Assembly: GCA_031296115.1 (NCBI GenBank)
Contig: JARLGI010000027.1
Span: forward strand, 62,001-126,000
Reading direction: 5' to 3'
Length of the DNA stretch: 64,000 nt
Source of the DNA: Acidobacteriota bacterium
Lineage (GTDB): Bacteria > Acidobacteriota > Terriglobia > Terriglobales > Acidobacteriaceae
How positions within the stretch are numbered: the first letter of the stretch is position 1; each line of letters opens with the position of its first letter. A program made the translations under genes and the position numbers. This document shows, in pieces, positions 8,511 to 16,707 of this stretch. The notes below the pieces were generated by a model. It did not search any database. It worked only from the letters and a program-made list of their open reading frames with translations, and was not told where the DNA came from.

Positions 8511-9049
8511 GGTTCCGAGATAAGTTTCAGTTCGACTGGTACTTCATCGTAGCTCTTATATCGCTGTCATGCTGAGCGAGCGCGGCTGTAGTTGGCCGCG
8601 CGAGTCGAAGCACCCCTATCGCATCCATTAAGTTCGGGCGGCGATAGGGGCCCTTTGACTCGCGGCAAGAGCAGTCGCTCTGTGTGACAGAGCTCTTATA
8701 CATCGATAGAGGGTCGGACAAAGATGGACCCAACCGACAAGGGCCGGTTCGCCGCTGGTCGTTGGCCTTGCCAAAGCCCGCCAAATCCGCAATAATGAAT
8801 GGGTTGTTGCCTCCAGGTATGCGAGGTCCGGTGAGCGCCTTGCTGTGCTCACTGAGGTGCGGTAGCCACGAATTGATCGCTGGAGCACCCGTCAAGTCCC
8901 CAAGCGCTGAAGTCGCGCGTGATTGGGATTCGTCGTCTCCCCTGAGGAAAAAGCTGCGCTTTCGGCGCATTTCGGCTCCAGTCCACAGCGGCTGGTAATG
9001 GAATGTGTACTCTTACGGGCGCTGACTAGCAGGAAAGGAAACAGCTTCT
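8511..9049. other. Intergenic region without a supported gene
   Basis: No open frame here shows convincing coding character; those present are antisense or out-of-phase translations of repeat sequence. It contains the inverted repeat at 8600-8663 and, at the right end, the upstream region and ribosome binding site (AGGAAAGGAA, 9031-9040) of the rpsP operon. Confidence 0.5.
8600..8663. repeat. Imperfect 23-bp inverted repeat (REP-like)
   Basis: The left arm 8600-8622 and the reverse complement of the right arm 8641-8663 agree at 20 of 23 positions. The arms contain GAGTCGAAG and CCCCTATCGC. The flanking CATGCTGAGCGAG sequence resembles an interspersed repeat that I associate with acidobacterial genomes. 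It probably folds as a long hairpin. Confidence 0.6.
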
Positions 9050-9319
9050 GTGTTAATGATTCGTCTCTCGCGCCGCGGTGCGCGCAAGCAGCCTCACTAC
9101 CGCATTGTCGTCATCGAAAAGGACCGCGCGCGCGATGGCCGCTCGGTTGAAGTGGTTGGCACCTACAATCCGCGGACCAATCCCGCCAGCGTTCTGCTCA
9201 AGACCGAGCGCATTGACTACTGGACGTCGAAGGGCGCCCAGATGTCGGACCGCGTGAAGAAACTGGTGGAAAAGGCTGCGGCGAACGCTGCCGCTGCACC
9301 CGCTCCTACCGCCGCCTAA
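9050..9319 (+). CDS. rpsP: 30S ribosomal protein S16
   Basis: A structural protein of the small ribosomal subunit that binds 16S rRNA during assembly. The N-terminus MIRLSRRGARKQPHYRIVV and the block VEVVGTYNPRTNP are diagnostic. The C-terminus carries an Ala/Pro-rich tail as in many Acidobacteriota. Two starts are possible: GTG 9050, giving MLMIRL, or ATG 9056; AGGAAAGGA at 9031-9039 fits both. It is the first gene of rpsP-khpA-rimM-trmD-rplS, a widely conserved operon for ribosome assembly and tRNA modification. Confidence 0.97.
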   Translation: MLMIRLSRRGARKQPHYRIVVIEKDRARDGRSVEVVGTYNPRTNPASVLLKTERIDYWTSKGAQMSDRVKKLVEKAAANAAAAPAPTAA

Positions 9320-9364
9320 TGGCGGATGGGTTAGGGAAGTTTTGAGTCCACTGACAGGAGCCAC

Positions 9365-9616
9365 GTGACGACAAGCGACGTGAACATGACGGGACTGGTG
9401 GAAGTGCTGGCCAGGGCCCTGGTGGAAAAGCCGGATGAGGTTGAGGTCGAAGCCTTCGACGAGCAGGGCCAGATCGTCCTGGAACTGGTGGTGGCGGAGA
9501 GCGACCTGGGCAAGGTAATTGGCCGCCAGGGTCGCACGGCGCGCAGCTTGCGCAACATCGTGCACGCCGCCAGTCTGCGCACCCGGAAGCGCTACATGTT
9601 GGAGATCGTCGAATAA
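9365..9616 (+). CDS. khpA: KH-domain RNA-binding protein KhpA
   Basis: A single KH domain of 83 residues. The GxxG RNA-binding loop is visible as IGRQGRTARSLRNIV. The usual partner of KhpB/Jag, it acts on mRNA/sRNA and cell-size control in other bacteria. The position between rpsP and rimM is standard. The start is GTG 9365 with CAGGAG 8-9 bases upstream. The stop TAA (9614-9616) overlaps the ATA codon where rimM would be expected to start (see findings). Confidence 0.92.
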   Translation: MTTSDVNMTGLVEVLARALVEKPDEVEVEAFDEQGQIVLELVVAESDLGKVIGRQGRTARSLRNIVHAASLRTRKRYMLEIVE

Positions 9617-9639
9617 GCGACTTCATCACCATCGCCCGC

Positions 9640-10233
9640 GTGCTCGGTCCGCAGGGACGTCGCGGCGAAGTCATGGCGGAGTTGCACACCGACTTTCCTG
9701 AGCGCTTTGCTGAGCGCCGCGAGTTGTGGGGCCTGTCAGCCGACGGAAGCCGCCGGCCGTTGCAATTGGAAGAGCATTGGTTTCACAAGGGCGGCGTGGT
9801 GCTGAAGTTCGCAGGTGTAGACAGCATCAGCGACGCCGAGCAGCTGGGCAAGCTGGAGTTGCAGGTCCCGCTGGAGCAGCGCTCGGAGTTGGAAGCGGGC
9901 GCGACGTACGTTAGCGAGCTGGTGGGCTGCGAAGTTTGGGCACTCGGCGCAGATGGCCTGGGGTTGCTGCTCGGAACGATTGCGGAAGTGCAGTTTGGCG
10001 CGGGGGAAGCGCCGCTGTTGCTGGTGAAGGGAAGTGGGGACAGCGAAGTCCTGTTGCCCTACGCGGAAGAGTTTGTGAAGTCGGCTGATTTCGCGCAGCG
10101 CCGCATCGAGATGCAATTGCCTGAAGGGCTGGTGGAGCTGCAGGCTCCGTTGAGTGCGGAAGAGAAAGAGCGCCAGAAGACGGAAGCTGACGAAGCACGC
10201 TCCGCCGGCGAGAGGCGCAAAGGGCGGAAATAG
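9640..10233 (+). CDS. rimM: Ribosome maturation factor RimM (start uncertain)
   Basis: Assists maturation of the 30S head domain and binds S19. The PRC-barrel part is visible (YVSELVGCEVWA, PLLLVKGS, EVLLPYAEEFV), and the C-terminal extension is Lys/Glu-rich. The first canonical start in this frame is GTG 9640, but the conserved family N-terminus is encoded before it (ISDFITIAR, then VLGPQGRRG). The frame therefore probably begins at ATA 9613, in the position where an ATGA overlap with khpA would be expected. Starting at GTG would lose nine conserved residues of the first beta strand. Confidence 0.88.
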   Translation: MLGPQGRRGEVMAELHTDFPERFAERRELWGLSADGSRRPLQLEEHWFHKGGVVLKFAGVDSISDAEQLGKLELQVPLEQRSELEAGATYVSELVGCEVWALGADGLGLLLGTIAEVQFGAGEAPLLLVKGSGDSEVLLPYAEEFVKSADFAQRRIEMQLPEGLVELQAPLSAEEKERQKTEADEARSAGERRKGRK

Positions 10234-10314
10234 GGTAGCTTGAAGAGTAGTTTTAGCTATGCCGCCCTAGCGCATTAATAAACAGTGCCATGGTCCATGA
10301 CTGGTCGCCGCACA

Positions 10315-11133
10315 ATGAAGTTCGAGATCTTGACGATTTTTCCGGATTTCTTTCGCGGGCCGCTGGATTACGGCATTGTGCGCCGGGCACGCGAGGCCGG
10401 GCTGGTTGAGATTGGCATTCGCGATCTGCGGGCGTTCACGCACGACCGTCATCGCACGGTGGATGATCGGACGTTCGGCGGCGGCGAAGGCATGGTGCTG
10501 AAACCAGAGCCCATCTTCGAGGGCCTGGAGTCGCTGGGTGTGACACCGCGGGAAGAAAGAATACGGGCCGGGGCGAGCGAGACGGTTGTGCTGCTGTCGC
10601 CGCAGGGTGCGCTGTTCACGCAGGCGGTGGCGCAGGAGCTGGTTGACCGCGAGCGGGTCGTGCTCATCTGCGGACGCTACGAAGGCGTGGACGAGCGGGT
10701 GAGCGAGTACCTGGCGGACCGCGAGATTTCCGTCGGCGACTTCGTGCTGAGCGGCGGCGAGTTGGGTGCGGCCATCATCGTGGATACGGTGACACGGCTG
10801 CTGCCGGGCGCGCTGGGCAATGCGGCGTCGGCGCAGCAGGAATCCTTTACCGCGTCAACGGCTACGGAGCAGGTTGACGGCGGGCCGCCGAGCTCGACGT
10901 GCGGTTCGGGCGGATTGCTGGATTATCCGCACTACACGCGTCCAGCGGATTATCGCGGGATACAGGTTCCCGGAGTGCTGGTGAACGGGAACCATGATGA
11001 GATTCGCAAATGGCGGCGGCGCTGCGCGCTGCAGAAGACTTTGCGCAACCGGCCAGACCTTTTGCGGGAAGCTGAGTTGAGCAGGGAAGACCGCCAGATG
11101 CTGGCGGAGATGGAAGCGGAACTGAACCGCTAA
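10315..11133 (+). CDS. trmD: tRNA (guanine-N1-)-methyltransferase TrmD (272 aa)
   Basis: Methylates G37 of tRNAs next to the anticodon, using SAM bound in a trefoil knot. Diagnostic segments are MKFEILTIFPDFF, FGGGEGMVLKPEPIF, LICGRYEGVDERV, ISVGDFVLSGGE and LLDYPHYTRPADYRG. Between SFTAS and LLDYPHY there is an insertion of roughly 20 residues rich in Ser/Gly, compared with the E. coli enzyme; I believe this is common in the phylum. ATG 10315 begins the conserved N-terminus. The upstream open frame from 10285 is not needed. Fourth gene of the rpsP operon, 81 bases after rimM. Confidence 0.96.
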   Translation: MKFEILTIFPDFFRGPLDYGIVRRAREAGLVEIGIRDLRAFTHDRHRTVDDRTFGGGEGMVLKPEPIFEGLESLGVTPREERIRAGASETVVLLSPQGALFTQAVAQELVDRERVVLICGRYEGVDERVSEYLADREISVGDFVLSGGELGAAIIVDTVTRLLPGALGNAASAQQESFTASTATEQVDGGPPSSTCGSGGLLDYPHYTRPADYRGIQVPGVLVNGNHDEIRKWRRRCALQKTLRNRPDLLREAELSREDRQMLAEMEAELNR

Positions 11134-11190
11134 CTGCTAATTGCTATTTTCTGCCGCCGCGAGGCGTGCGATACGGAAGGAATAACGACC

Positions 11191-11547
11191 ATGAGTTCTC
11201 CCATAATCGACCGCTTGCTGGCCAAAACGCGGCGCACCGATCTGCCCGAATTCAAGCCCGGCGACACCGTCCGGGTACAGGTAAAGATCAAGGAAGGCGA
11301 CAAGGAACGCCTGCAGGCGTTCGAAGGCCTCGTCATCTCCAAGAGCCACGGCAACCAGCCCAGCTTCACCGTGCGCAAGATGAGCTTCGGCCAGGGCGTC
11401 GAACGTATCTTCCCGCTGAACTCGAAGGTCATCGAGAAGATCGAGGTGCTGCGCTCGGCCCACGTGCGCCGCGCCAAGCTGTATTACCTGCGCGCGCTGC
11501 GCGGCAAGGCCGCCCGCCTGCGCGAAGTCGATACCCAGCGCAAGTAG
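11191..11547 (+). CDS. rplS: 50S ribosomal protein L19
   Basis: A protein at the interface of the 30S and 50S subunits. The sequence is typical: a helical N-terminus, then [53 protein letters not shown] and [18 protein letters not shown]. Length 118 aa is normal. The start ATG 11191 is preceded by GGAAGGAATAACGACC. Last gene of the operon, 57 bases after trmD. Confidence 0.97.
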   Translation: MSSPIIDRLLAKTRRTDLPEFKPGDTVRVQVKIKEGDKERLQAFEGLVISKSHGNQPSFTVRKMSFGQGVERIFPLNSKVIEKIEVLRSAHVRRAKLYYLRALRGKAARLREVDTQRK

Positions 11548-11626
11548 CGCTGCCCGCGATCCTGTGGAAGTCACAACGCCCGCCGTGTCTCGCGAGGCGG
11601 TGTGTGTTGTTTGTGCGAGATCTGCT

Positions 11627-12235
11627 TTACCGCTTTGCTGTGGGAATGACTAACTTCAACGCGGTGTGCGTCTCCGAGAACCTGACCACCTTCACATCCA
11701 CCAGGCCTGCCGCTTTGCCCGCCGCGAAAACGTCCGACTCTTTGATCTCCTGCTTGCCCTTGGGATAGACAATCCACAACGCGCCTGCGCTGGCGAGCGA
11801 TGGGGCCAGCTTCTTGACTTGCGACAACTCAGCGGCGGTCTGCGCGCCGAAGAAAATCAGGTCGGAACCCTTCAACGCCTTCGCATCGGAAAATGACTTG
11901 GCCTTCGCGCGAAGATCATCCACGAAATCGCCATCGCCCATCGCGATTGCCGAAACCACCAGCCCCGGCTTGATGCCCAGCTTCTCCTCAGTGCTCTTGG
12001 GATGAAGGATCTTGTGCGCCCACGTCTCCGCCTGCTCGCCGAGCGCGAACGCGGCGGAGCCGTTACTCCACTTCAGGTGCAACTCGCCGTCGCGTGCCAA
12101 TACTGACTTGAGTGACGCAAAGGGAATCTTCAGCCGCAGATCGCCGCGAAAGAGGATTTCACTGGTTTCCAGCAGCGCCTTGCCGTGGGCTGTTTTGCCG
12201 CCGGTGCGGACCGAGCACAAGAGTTCGCGTCCCAT
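11627..12235 (-). CDS. DUF3052-like protein (202 aa)
   Basis: The N-terminal half is a beta-rich segment (KALLETSEILFRGDLRLKIP) like a PH-type or YdhG-like barrel. The C-terminal half, with DLIFFGAQTAAELSQVKKL and GALWIVYPKGKQEIKESDV, matches what I know of DUF3052. Its biochemical role is unknown. No signal peptide. ATG 12235 has TGAGGA upstream. It is convergent with rplS and co-directional with the small gene at 12402-12524, which has its own terminator. Confidence 0.7.
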   Translation of the reverse strand: MGRELLCSVRTGGKTAHGKALLETSEILFRGDLRLKIPFASLKSVLARDGELHLKWSNGSAAFALGEQAETWAHKILHPKSTEEKLGIKPGLVVSAIAMGDGDFVDDLRAKAKSFSDAKALKGSDLIFFGAQTAAELSQVKKLAPSLASAGALWIVYPKGKQEIKESDVFAAGKAAGLVDVKVVRFSETHTALKLVIPTAKR

Positions 12236-12319
12236 GGTTCCTCAATGCCGTTCGCAGCACTATCCGCGATTGCGTCCGGCATGTCAATTGGCCCCGCAGT
12301 TCATCACAAAACCCGAAAC

Positions 12320-12342
12320 CCCGCCTGAGGGACTGGCGGGGC
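12320..12342 (-). terminator. Rho-independent terminator for the 40-aa small gene
   Basis: CCCCGCC (12320-12326) pairs with GGCGGGG (12336-12342). Read on the minus strand the stem is followed by TTTCGGGTTTT, a terminator-like tail, 59 bases beyond the stop of the gene at 12402-12524. Confidence 0.65.
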
Positions 12343-12401
12343 TTCGTATTGCGACTGCTACGGTCGCTCGGTTCAACAGTTCAGATCTTGGGGGTGTCTG
12401 T

Positions 12402-12524
12402 TTACGCCTTTATTGCCAATTCCAGCAGTCCAATCGCCAGGGCAATCCAGAGCGCAAGCACGGCCGTGTTCAGGGTGACGCGCACCGTGGGGTTGTCGAT
12501 CAGCCAGTTATATTTCGCGTCCAT
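12402..12524 (-). CDS. 40-aa single-pass membrane microprotein
   Basis: A short frame read on the minus strand: MDAKYNWLIDNPTVRVTLNT followed by a hydrophobic helix rich in Ala, Leu and Ile, ending IKA and TAA. AAGGAGAAAGAT lies directly before the ATG, a strong ribosome binding site. A rho-independent terminator follows at 12320-12342. A ribosome site, one predicted transmembrane helix and a terminator together make it a credible independent gene despite its length. I do not recognise a family. It may be a small inner-membrane regulatory subunit. Confidence 0.65.
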   Translation of the reverse strand: MDAKYNWLIDNPTVRVTLNTAVLALWIALAIGLLELAIKA

Positions 12525-12698
12525 ATCTTTCTCCTTGAGAATCGGTTGCGCCCGGCATGCCTCGCGGCCTGTACCGGATCAACGTCTGTGGCTATATACG
12601 GGCGAGCCGGGGAAAGGTTCCGTGAATAGTCGATGAATTGCACTATTACAGGTTCAACTGCGGGATTCTGCATGCCGGAGCTTGGCAGCGTGGCAGGG

Positions 12699-13607
12699 CT
12701 ATTTTGGCGGCTGCGTCGCGATTTCGCCCAGTTCCCAATACTTCTTCAGCAGGATGTCGGGAACATTCACGGTGCTGCCCGTCAGCATGGACTTCAGCTG
12801 CAGGGCATTGACCGCGGCCTTGCCCTCGAAGTGATTGTTGGCGATGACGAAGGTCTTCCTTGCCTTGGCGTCGATGGCGTCAACCCGCGCCTTCCACTTC
12901 TCCAGCTCGGGCCGCGTATAAAGATAGTCATAGCGGTCGTTGCGCGAGTCGCTGTCGAACCACTGCTCGTAATTGCGGCCATGCAGGCGCACATAGCCCA
13001 GCGGCGCGGTCACGTGCTGGCTCGGAGCAACCGCCTTTCCCAGCATCGGCTGATCGATATTGCAGAACGCCACCTTCTTCTCGGCGAAGTAGCGCAGCGT
13101 GCCTTCGTTGGTCCAGCTGTTGTGCCGCACCTCCACCACAAGCGGGTAGTGCTTGAATTTCTCGATCACGGTGTCGAGGTAGTCGCGGTTCGGGTTGGTG
13201 TTCTTGAAGGAAATGGGAAATTGCGCCAGCAGCGCGCCCAGCATACTTTCGCCGGCAATGGAGTCCAGGCCTTCCTTCGCCAGGCGCTCGTCGTCGTCGT
13301 TGGCACGGATGGTGTCGGAGGATGTGCTCTCCACCACCGCAATCGGCGAATGGGTGAACGCCTTATTCAGCTTGGCGGTAAACAGGAAGTCCGGATTCGC
13401 CCCGCGCGCGAGGCGGCACCACAACTTGCCCCACTCCGGCTTGATGTGTCCGTAGAACGAGGTGTTGACCTCGATAACGTCGAGGTAACGGGCCAGGTAT
13501 TCCACCGGGTGCTGCGACTTCTTGATCTGCGCGGGATAGACGATGCCTTCCCAGTCCTTGTACGACCATCCGGCAGTGCCGATGTAGATGTGCGGCTCCT
13601 CTTCCAT
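12699..13607 (-). CDS. DUF72 (YecE-like) family protein (302 aa)
   Basis: A TIM-barrel protein of the DUF72/YecE family of unknown enzymatic function. Family hallmarks are IYIGTAGWSYKDWEGIVYP at the N-terminus, VIEVNTSFYGHIKPEWGKLW, the VEVRHNSWTN segment and the YVRLHGRNYEQWF block near the C-terminus. The open frame extends 28 codons further upstream to 13691, but the domain begins right after the Met at 13607, so I take that start. It is monocistronic and divergent from the gene at 13787. Confidence 0.88.
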   Translation of the reverse strand: MEEEPHIYIGTAGWSYKDWEGIVYPAQIKKSQHPVEYLARYLDVIEVNTSFYGHIKPEWGKLWCRLARGANPDFLFTAKLNKAFTHSPIAVVESTSSDTIRANDDDERLAKEGLDSIAGESMLGALLAQFPISFKNTNPNRDYLDTVIEKFKHYPLVVEVRHNSWTNEGTLRYFAEKKVAFCNIDQPMLGKAVAPSQHVTAPLGYVRLHGRNYEQWFDSDSRNDRYDYLYTRPELEKWKARVDAIDAKARKTFVIANNHFEGKAAVNALQLKSMLTGSTVNVPDILLKKYWELGEIATQPPK

Positions 13608-13683
13608 TCCCGAGGCGAGGTTAGCACAGACTGGGGCCTCGTCGGCGCCGGCGAACGCCCCTGTTGGAGACGGGCATCGCCGA

Positions 13684-13699
13684 TGTGACATTCGTCACA
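13684..13699. promoter_or_regulatory. Consensus CRP/FNR-type operator TGTGA-N6-TCACA
   Basis: TGTGACATTCGTCACA is a perfect dyad (TGTGAC/GTCACA around ATTC). It matches the textbook CRP-family consensus. It lies 88 bases before the ATG of the gene at 13787 and just behind the start of the DUF72 gene, so it could regulate either. Confidence 0.55.
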
Positions 13700-13786
13700 C
13701 AGGCATGTAACGTCACCTATCGTGGACCGTGGACCCCTGGAGTATCACTGGTGTATAAGACAAATTCATTCTGTCGAGAAGCAGAA

Positions 13787-14071
13787 ATGATTGATCTTAA
13801 GAAGAAGTGCTGGCGCGAAAAACTTACCGCGGAAATCACCCTGGCGCATGTGCTGCAGTTTGCACGCGAGTCGGGACGCGAGTTGAGCGCTGCCGAACTG
13901 GCATCGTTCCTTAACGAGAACGGCCGGGCCCAGGGCATCTGGATGCACATGATGCAGGCGGCCGAGCAGTACATCAAGTCAAGGTTAGAAGCGAGCGAAG
14001 TGAAGCAGTCGAGCAAGGTTGGCTTTCCTCCTTTTAAGCCAACCGCAAGGCATGCGAGTCTTGTCCACTAA
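13787..14071 (+). CDS. Small conserved hypothetical protein (94 aa)
   Basis: A mostly helical protein beginning MIDLKKKCWREKLTAEITLA, with an Ala/Glu-rich middle (ELSAAELASFLNENGRAQ) and an MHMMQAAEQYIKSRL helix. There is no membrane segment or signal. I recognise no domain; the layout is like small acidobacterial regulators or toxin-antitoxin-sized proteins, but nothing supports such a role. The open frame starts at 13664; ATG 13787 is chosen because the upstream part overlaps the operator-like dyad at 13684-13699 and lacks coding character. Confidence 0.6.
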   Translation: MIDLKKKCWREKLTAEITLAHVLQFARESGRELSAAELASFLNENGRAQGIWMHMMQAAEQYIKSRLEASEVKQSSKVGFPPFKPTARHASLVH

Positions 14072-14121
14072 ACGGCTGACCAGAAGGCCCCGAGGCAAAG
14101 GAGCCAATGTCCCATTCCTAA

Positions 14122-14955
14122 TTAGTAGGTGACCATCACTACCCAATACGATCCTCCGGGATGGCTCGCGCTGGGAGCAAAACAAGCTCCCAGCGAGTAT
14201 CCCGAGGCCACCGGCTTGGCCAGCCGTCCCCGCAATCTTCCAGGAAGCGCATTCAAGTCCGTCGCCGTCCATGCAAACACGTCCTGCGCCCCAGGCACGG
14301 CCGCCGCCTTGCGCGGATCGAGAGCGTCGTTTTGCGCCATGTCGCAAGCCATCTTGGAGAGTTGCGGCTGCGGTTTGGGCGAGGGCACTACCATGCCGGA
14401 AGCCGTCGCCTGTTTCGCAATGGCCTGTTCCAGCGCGGCTTCCGCCTCGGCATCGGATAAATCGGGCAGGCGCTCGGCGAAATCTTCCGTCACATACACC
14501 CTTTCACCGACGGGCAGGGCGCACACCCCAACCGCGTTGTACGTTGGATTCAGGATGTTGGTGCGATGGTCGGGTGAGTTCATGAGGGCGGCGTTCGCAG
14601 CGACGGTGCTCTCGTCCCAGACGATATTTTCCGCCTGACGGCCCGAGCGCAGGTTCTCATTCATAAAGCGCATCGCCAGCAAAGGCTCGGCGTCGAACTG
14701 GTGGGAGAGCACCTTATGCTTGGCCAGCAGGGCTGTGTGTCTGCAGGCGGCCTGGGTCAGACGGTTGTCCACCACCAACGGCGGAACTCCGGCGTGCGTT
14801 CGCGCCTGGTTGATTAACCCCACCAGCTCGTTCCCGCCAGATACGTCGAAGCTCGCCTGGGCCAAGGCGCAAGGTGCTGTGGTGGGGGCCAGCAGCAGGA
14901 GGAGTACAGCAAGCACTCTGCGGTCAACGCTATATGTCCCCAGGCGCATCTTCAT
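14122..14955 (-). CDS. CAP-domain (SCP/YkwD-like) secreted protein (277 aa)
   Basis: The N-terminal signal peptide has core VLAVLLLLLAPTTA and cleavage near ALA-Q. The CAP domain (residues about 40-165) shows ELVGLINQARTHAGVPPLVV, CRHTALLAKHKVLSHQFD, the ENIVWDEST motif and MNSPDHRTNILNPTYNAVGV, all typical of bacterial YkwD proteins. A C-terminal region of about 100 residues with spaced cysteines and SYWVVMVTY has no clear match. Bacterial CAP proteins are extracellular or periplasmic and of uncertain biochemical role. It is convergent with the gene ending at 14071 and divergent from rmuC. Confidence 0.87.
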   Translation of the reverse strand: MKMRLGTYSVDRRVLAVLLLLLAPTTAPCALAQASFDVSGGNELVGLINQARTHAGVPPLVVDNRLTQAACRHTALLAKHKVLSHQFDAEPLLAMRFMNENLRSGRQAENIVWDESTVAANAALMNSPDHRTNILNPTYNAVGVCALPVGERVYVTEDFAERLPDLSDAEAEAALEQAIAKQATASGMVVPSPKPQPQLSKMACDMAQNDALDPRKAAAVPGAQDVFAWTATDLNALPGRLRGRLAKPVASGYSLGACFAPSASHPGGSYWVVMVTY

Positions 14956-15036
14956 GGTTATTAGACGCGCAATCGCCGCCTTTCGTTCCTCAGGCCGGGA
15001 ACCTACAATAGGGCATCCCTTTACCAGGACCGGGCG

Positions 15037-16437
15037 ATGAGTGTTTCTTTGCTGATTGTTGCCGCAATGGCCTTTGCCGTCGGCGCTGTGTTCGCCGCGC
15101 TACTCGCTCGCTCGAAGAGCGCTGCGCTGGTGGAGCGAAACGAAGCGCTGGCCGGGGAACTGGCTGCCATGAAAGCAGACTACGCTCTCAAGCAGGCAGA
15201 AAACGCGGCACTGCTCGCAGCCAAAGCCTCGCTGGACGCCACGCTTGCGGCAGAACGCGAATCGACGCGAGAGAAGCTTCAACTCCTGTCGGCAGCCCGC
15301 GTCGAATTGGAAAACAGCTTTAAGGCGCTGGCCAACTCGGCGCTTCAGAGCAACAACGCGAATTTCCTCGAGCTGGCCAAAACTACACTGGCGAAATACC
15401 AGTCGGAAGCCAAAGGCGAGCTAGAAGCTCGCGAGAAGGCAGTCGAGACGCTGGTGAAGCCCATCGCCGACTCGCTCAAACAAGTGGACGAGCAGGTGAG
15501 GGCACTGGAGAAGAGCCGCGCTGAAGCCTACGGCACGCTGACCAGCCAGGTGGCCTCGCTGCTCGACTCGCAGAAAGCGCTGCAATCGGAGACCGGTAAT
15601 CTGGTGAAGGCGTTGCGCGAGCCGCAGGCCCGCGGCCGCTGGGGTGAACTGCAACTGCGCCGCGTGCTGGAACTCGCGGGCATGCTGGAGTACTGCGACT
15701 TCCGCTCGCAGGAGACCATCACCAACGATGAACGGCGCTTCCGTCCCGACGTCATCGTCGAGTTGCCCGGCGGCAAGCACATCGTGATTGACGCAAAAGC
15801 CCCGCTGGCGGCCTATCTCGCGGCACTCGAGGCGCCGGATGAGCTGACCCGCCGCGCGCATCTCACCGATCACCTACGCCAGATCAAGCAACACATTGAC
15901 ATGCTCTCGGCGAAATCATATTGGGCGCAGCTGCCATGTACGCCGGAGTTCGTCGTGCTGTTCCTCCCCGGCGAGGTCTTTTTCCGCGCCGCCTTGGACG
16001 CCGATCCCGAGCTTATCGAGTACGGCGTTAGCCAGAAGGTCATCGTCGCATCACCGACCACGCTGATTGCATTATTGAAGGCCGTCGCTTATGGATGGAA
16101 CCAGAAGAACCTGGCGGAAAGCGCGCGCCAGATCAGCGAGGCGGGCCGCCAGCTTTACGAGCGGCTATGCACCATGACCGGCTACGTCGAGGACATGGGC
16201 AAGAAGCTTGCCGGAGCGGTGAAGTCCTACAACGAGATGCTGGGCTCGATGGAGCGCCGCGTGTTTCCCCTGGCGCGCAAGTTTCCCGATCACGACCGCT
16301 CGCTGCTCCCCGAGTGGCTGCCGGAAATCGAGCAGATCGAAAAAACGCCGCGCGAGTTGGAATCGCCTGACTGGCAGGAGAGCGGGGAAGAGCCGGCCTT
16401 GCCCTTCAGCGAAAAGACCGACAGCGCCAAAGCCTAG
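15037..16437 (+). CDS. rmuC: DNA recombination protein RmuC (466 aa)
   Basis: RmuC limits recombination between inverted repeats; it is related to restriction-endonuclease-fold nucleases. It starts with an N-terminal membrane anchor (LLIVAAMAFAVGAVFAALLA), followed by a long coiled coil rich in Ala, Glu and Lys (residues about 30-185). The conserved RmuC domain contains ARGRWGELQLRRVLELAGM, FRPDVIVELPGGKHIVIDAK and VASPTTLIALLKAVAYGW. The length is typical. ATG 15037 directly follows a short divergent promoter region shared with the CAP protein. Confidence 0.95.
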   Translation: MSVSLLIVAAMAFAVGAVFAALLARSKSAALVERNEALAGELAAMKADYALKQAENAALLAAKASLDATLAAERESTREKLQLLSAARVELENSFKALANSALQSNNANFLELAKTTLAKYQSEAKGELEAREKAVETLVKPIADSLKQVDEQVRALEKSRAEAYGTLTSQVASLLDSQKALQSETGNLVKALREPQARGRWGELQLRRVLELAGMLEYCDFRSQETITNDERRFRPDVIVELPGGKHIVIDAKAPLAAYLAALEAPDELTRRAHLTDHLRQIKQHIDMLSAKSYWAQLPCTPEFVVLFLPGEVFFRAALDADPELIEYGVSQKVIVASPTTLIALLKAVAYGWNQKNLAESARQISEAGRQLYERLCTMTGYVEDMGKKLAGAVKSYNEMLGSMERRVFPLARKFPDHDRSLLPEWLPEIEQIEKTPRELESPDWQESGEEPALPFSEKTDSAKA

Positions 16438-16707
16438 ACATCGCGCGTCAGAACAGGCTCACGGTCAACCCACCATGACAAGCCAGACATCCGAATTGCG
16501 GGAGTCCCAGGCGTCGAACCACGAAACCCGCTCCTGCACCAGCGTGACCTGTAGGACGTAACCTCCGGGGAGCTGGAGGCGACCACTTGTGCAATGTAAG
16601 TATGTTTGCTCGGAGCAAGTGTATACCCGACCTTGGACTGGGCTCACTAAAGGTTGCGATAGTAAACGGCATGGCTGAACCCCTAGGCTGACGCTGCCCT
16701 TGCAACG

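Noticed and set aside
16465-16647. 60-codon minus-strand frame after rmuC
   Set aside because: Its translation (GRVYTCSEQTYLHC and a VSWFDAWDS segment) is not obviously random, but no ribosome site or family is recognisable and a competing frame overlaps it; left as unsupported.
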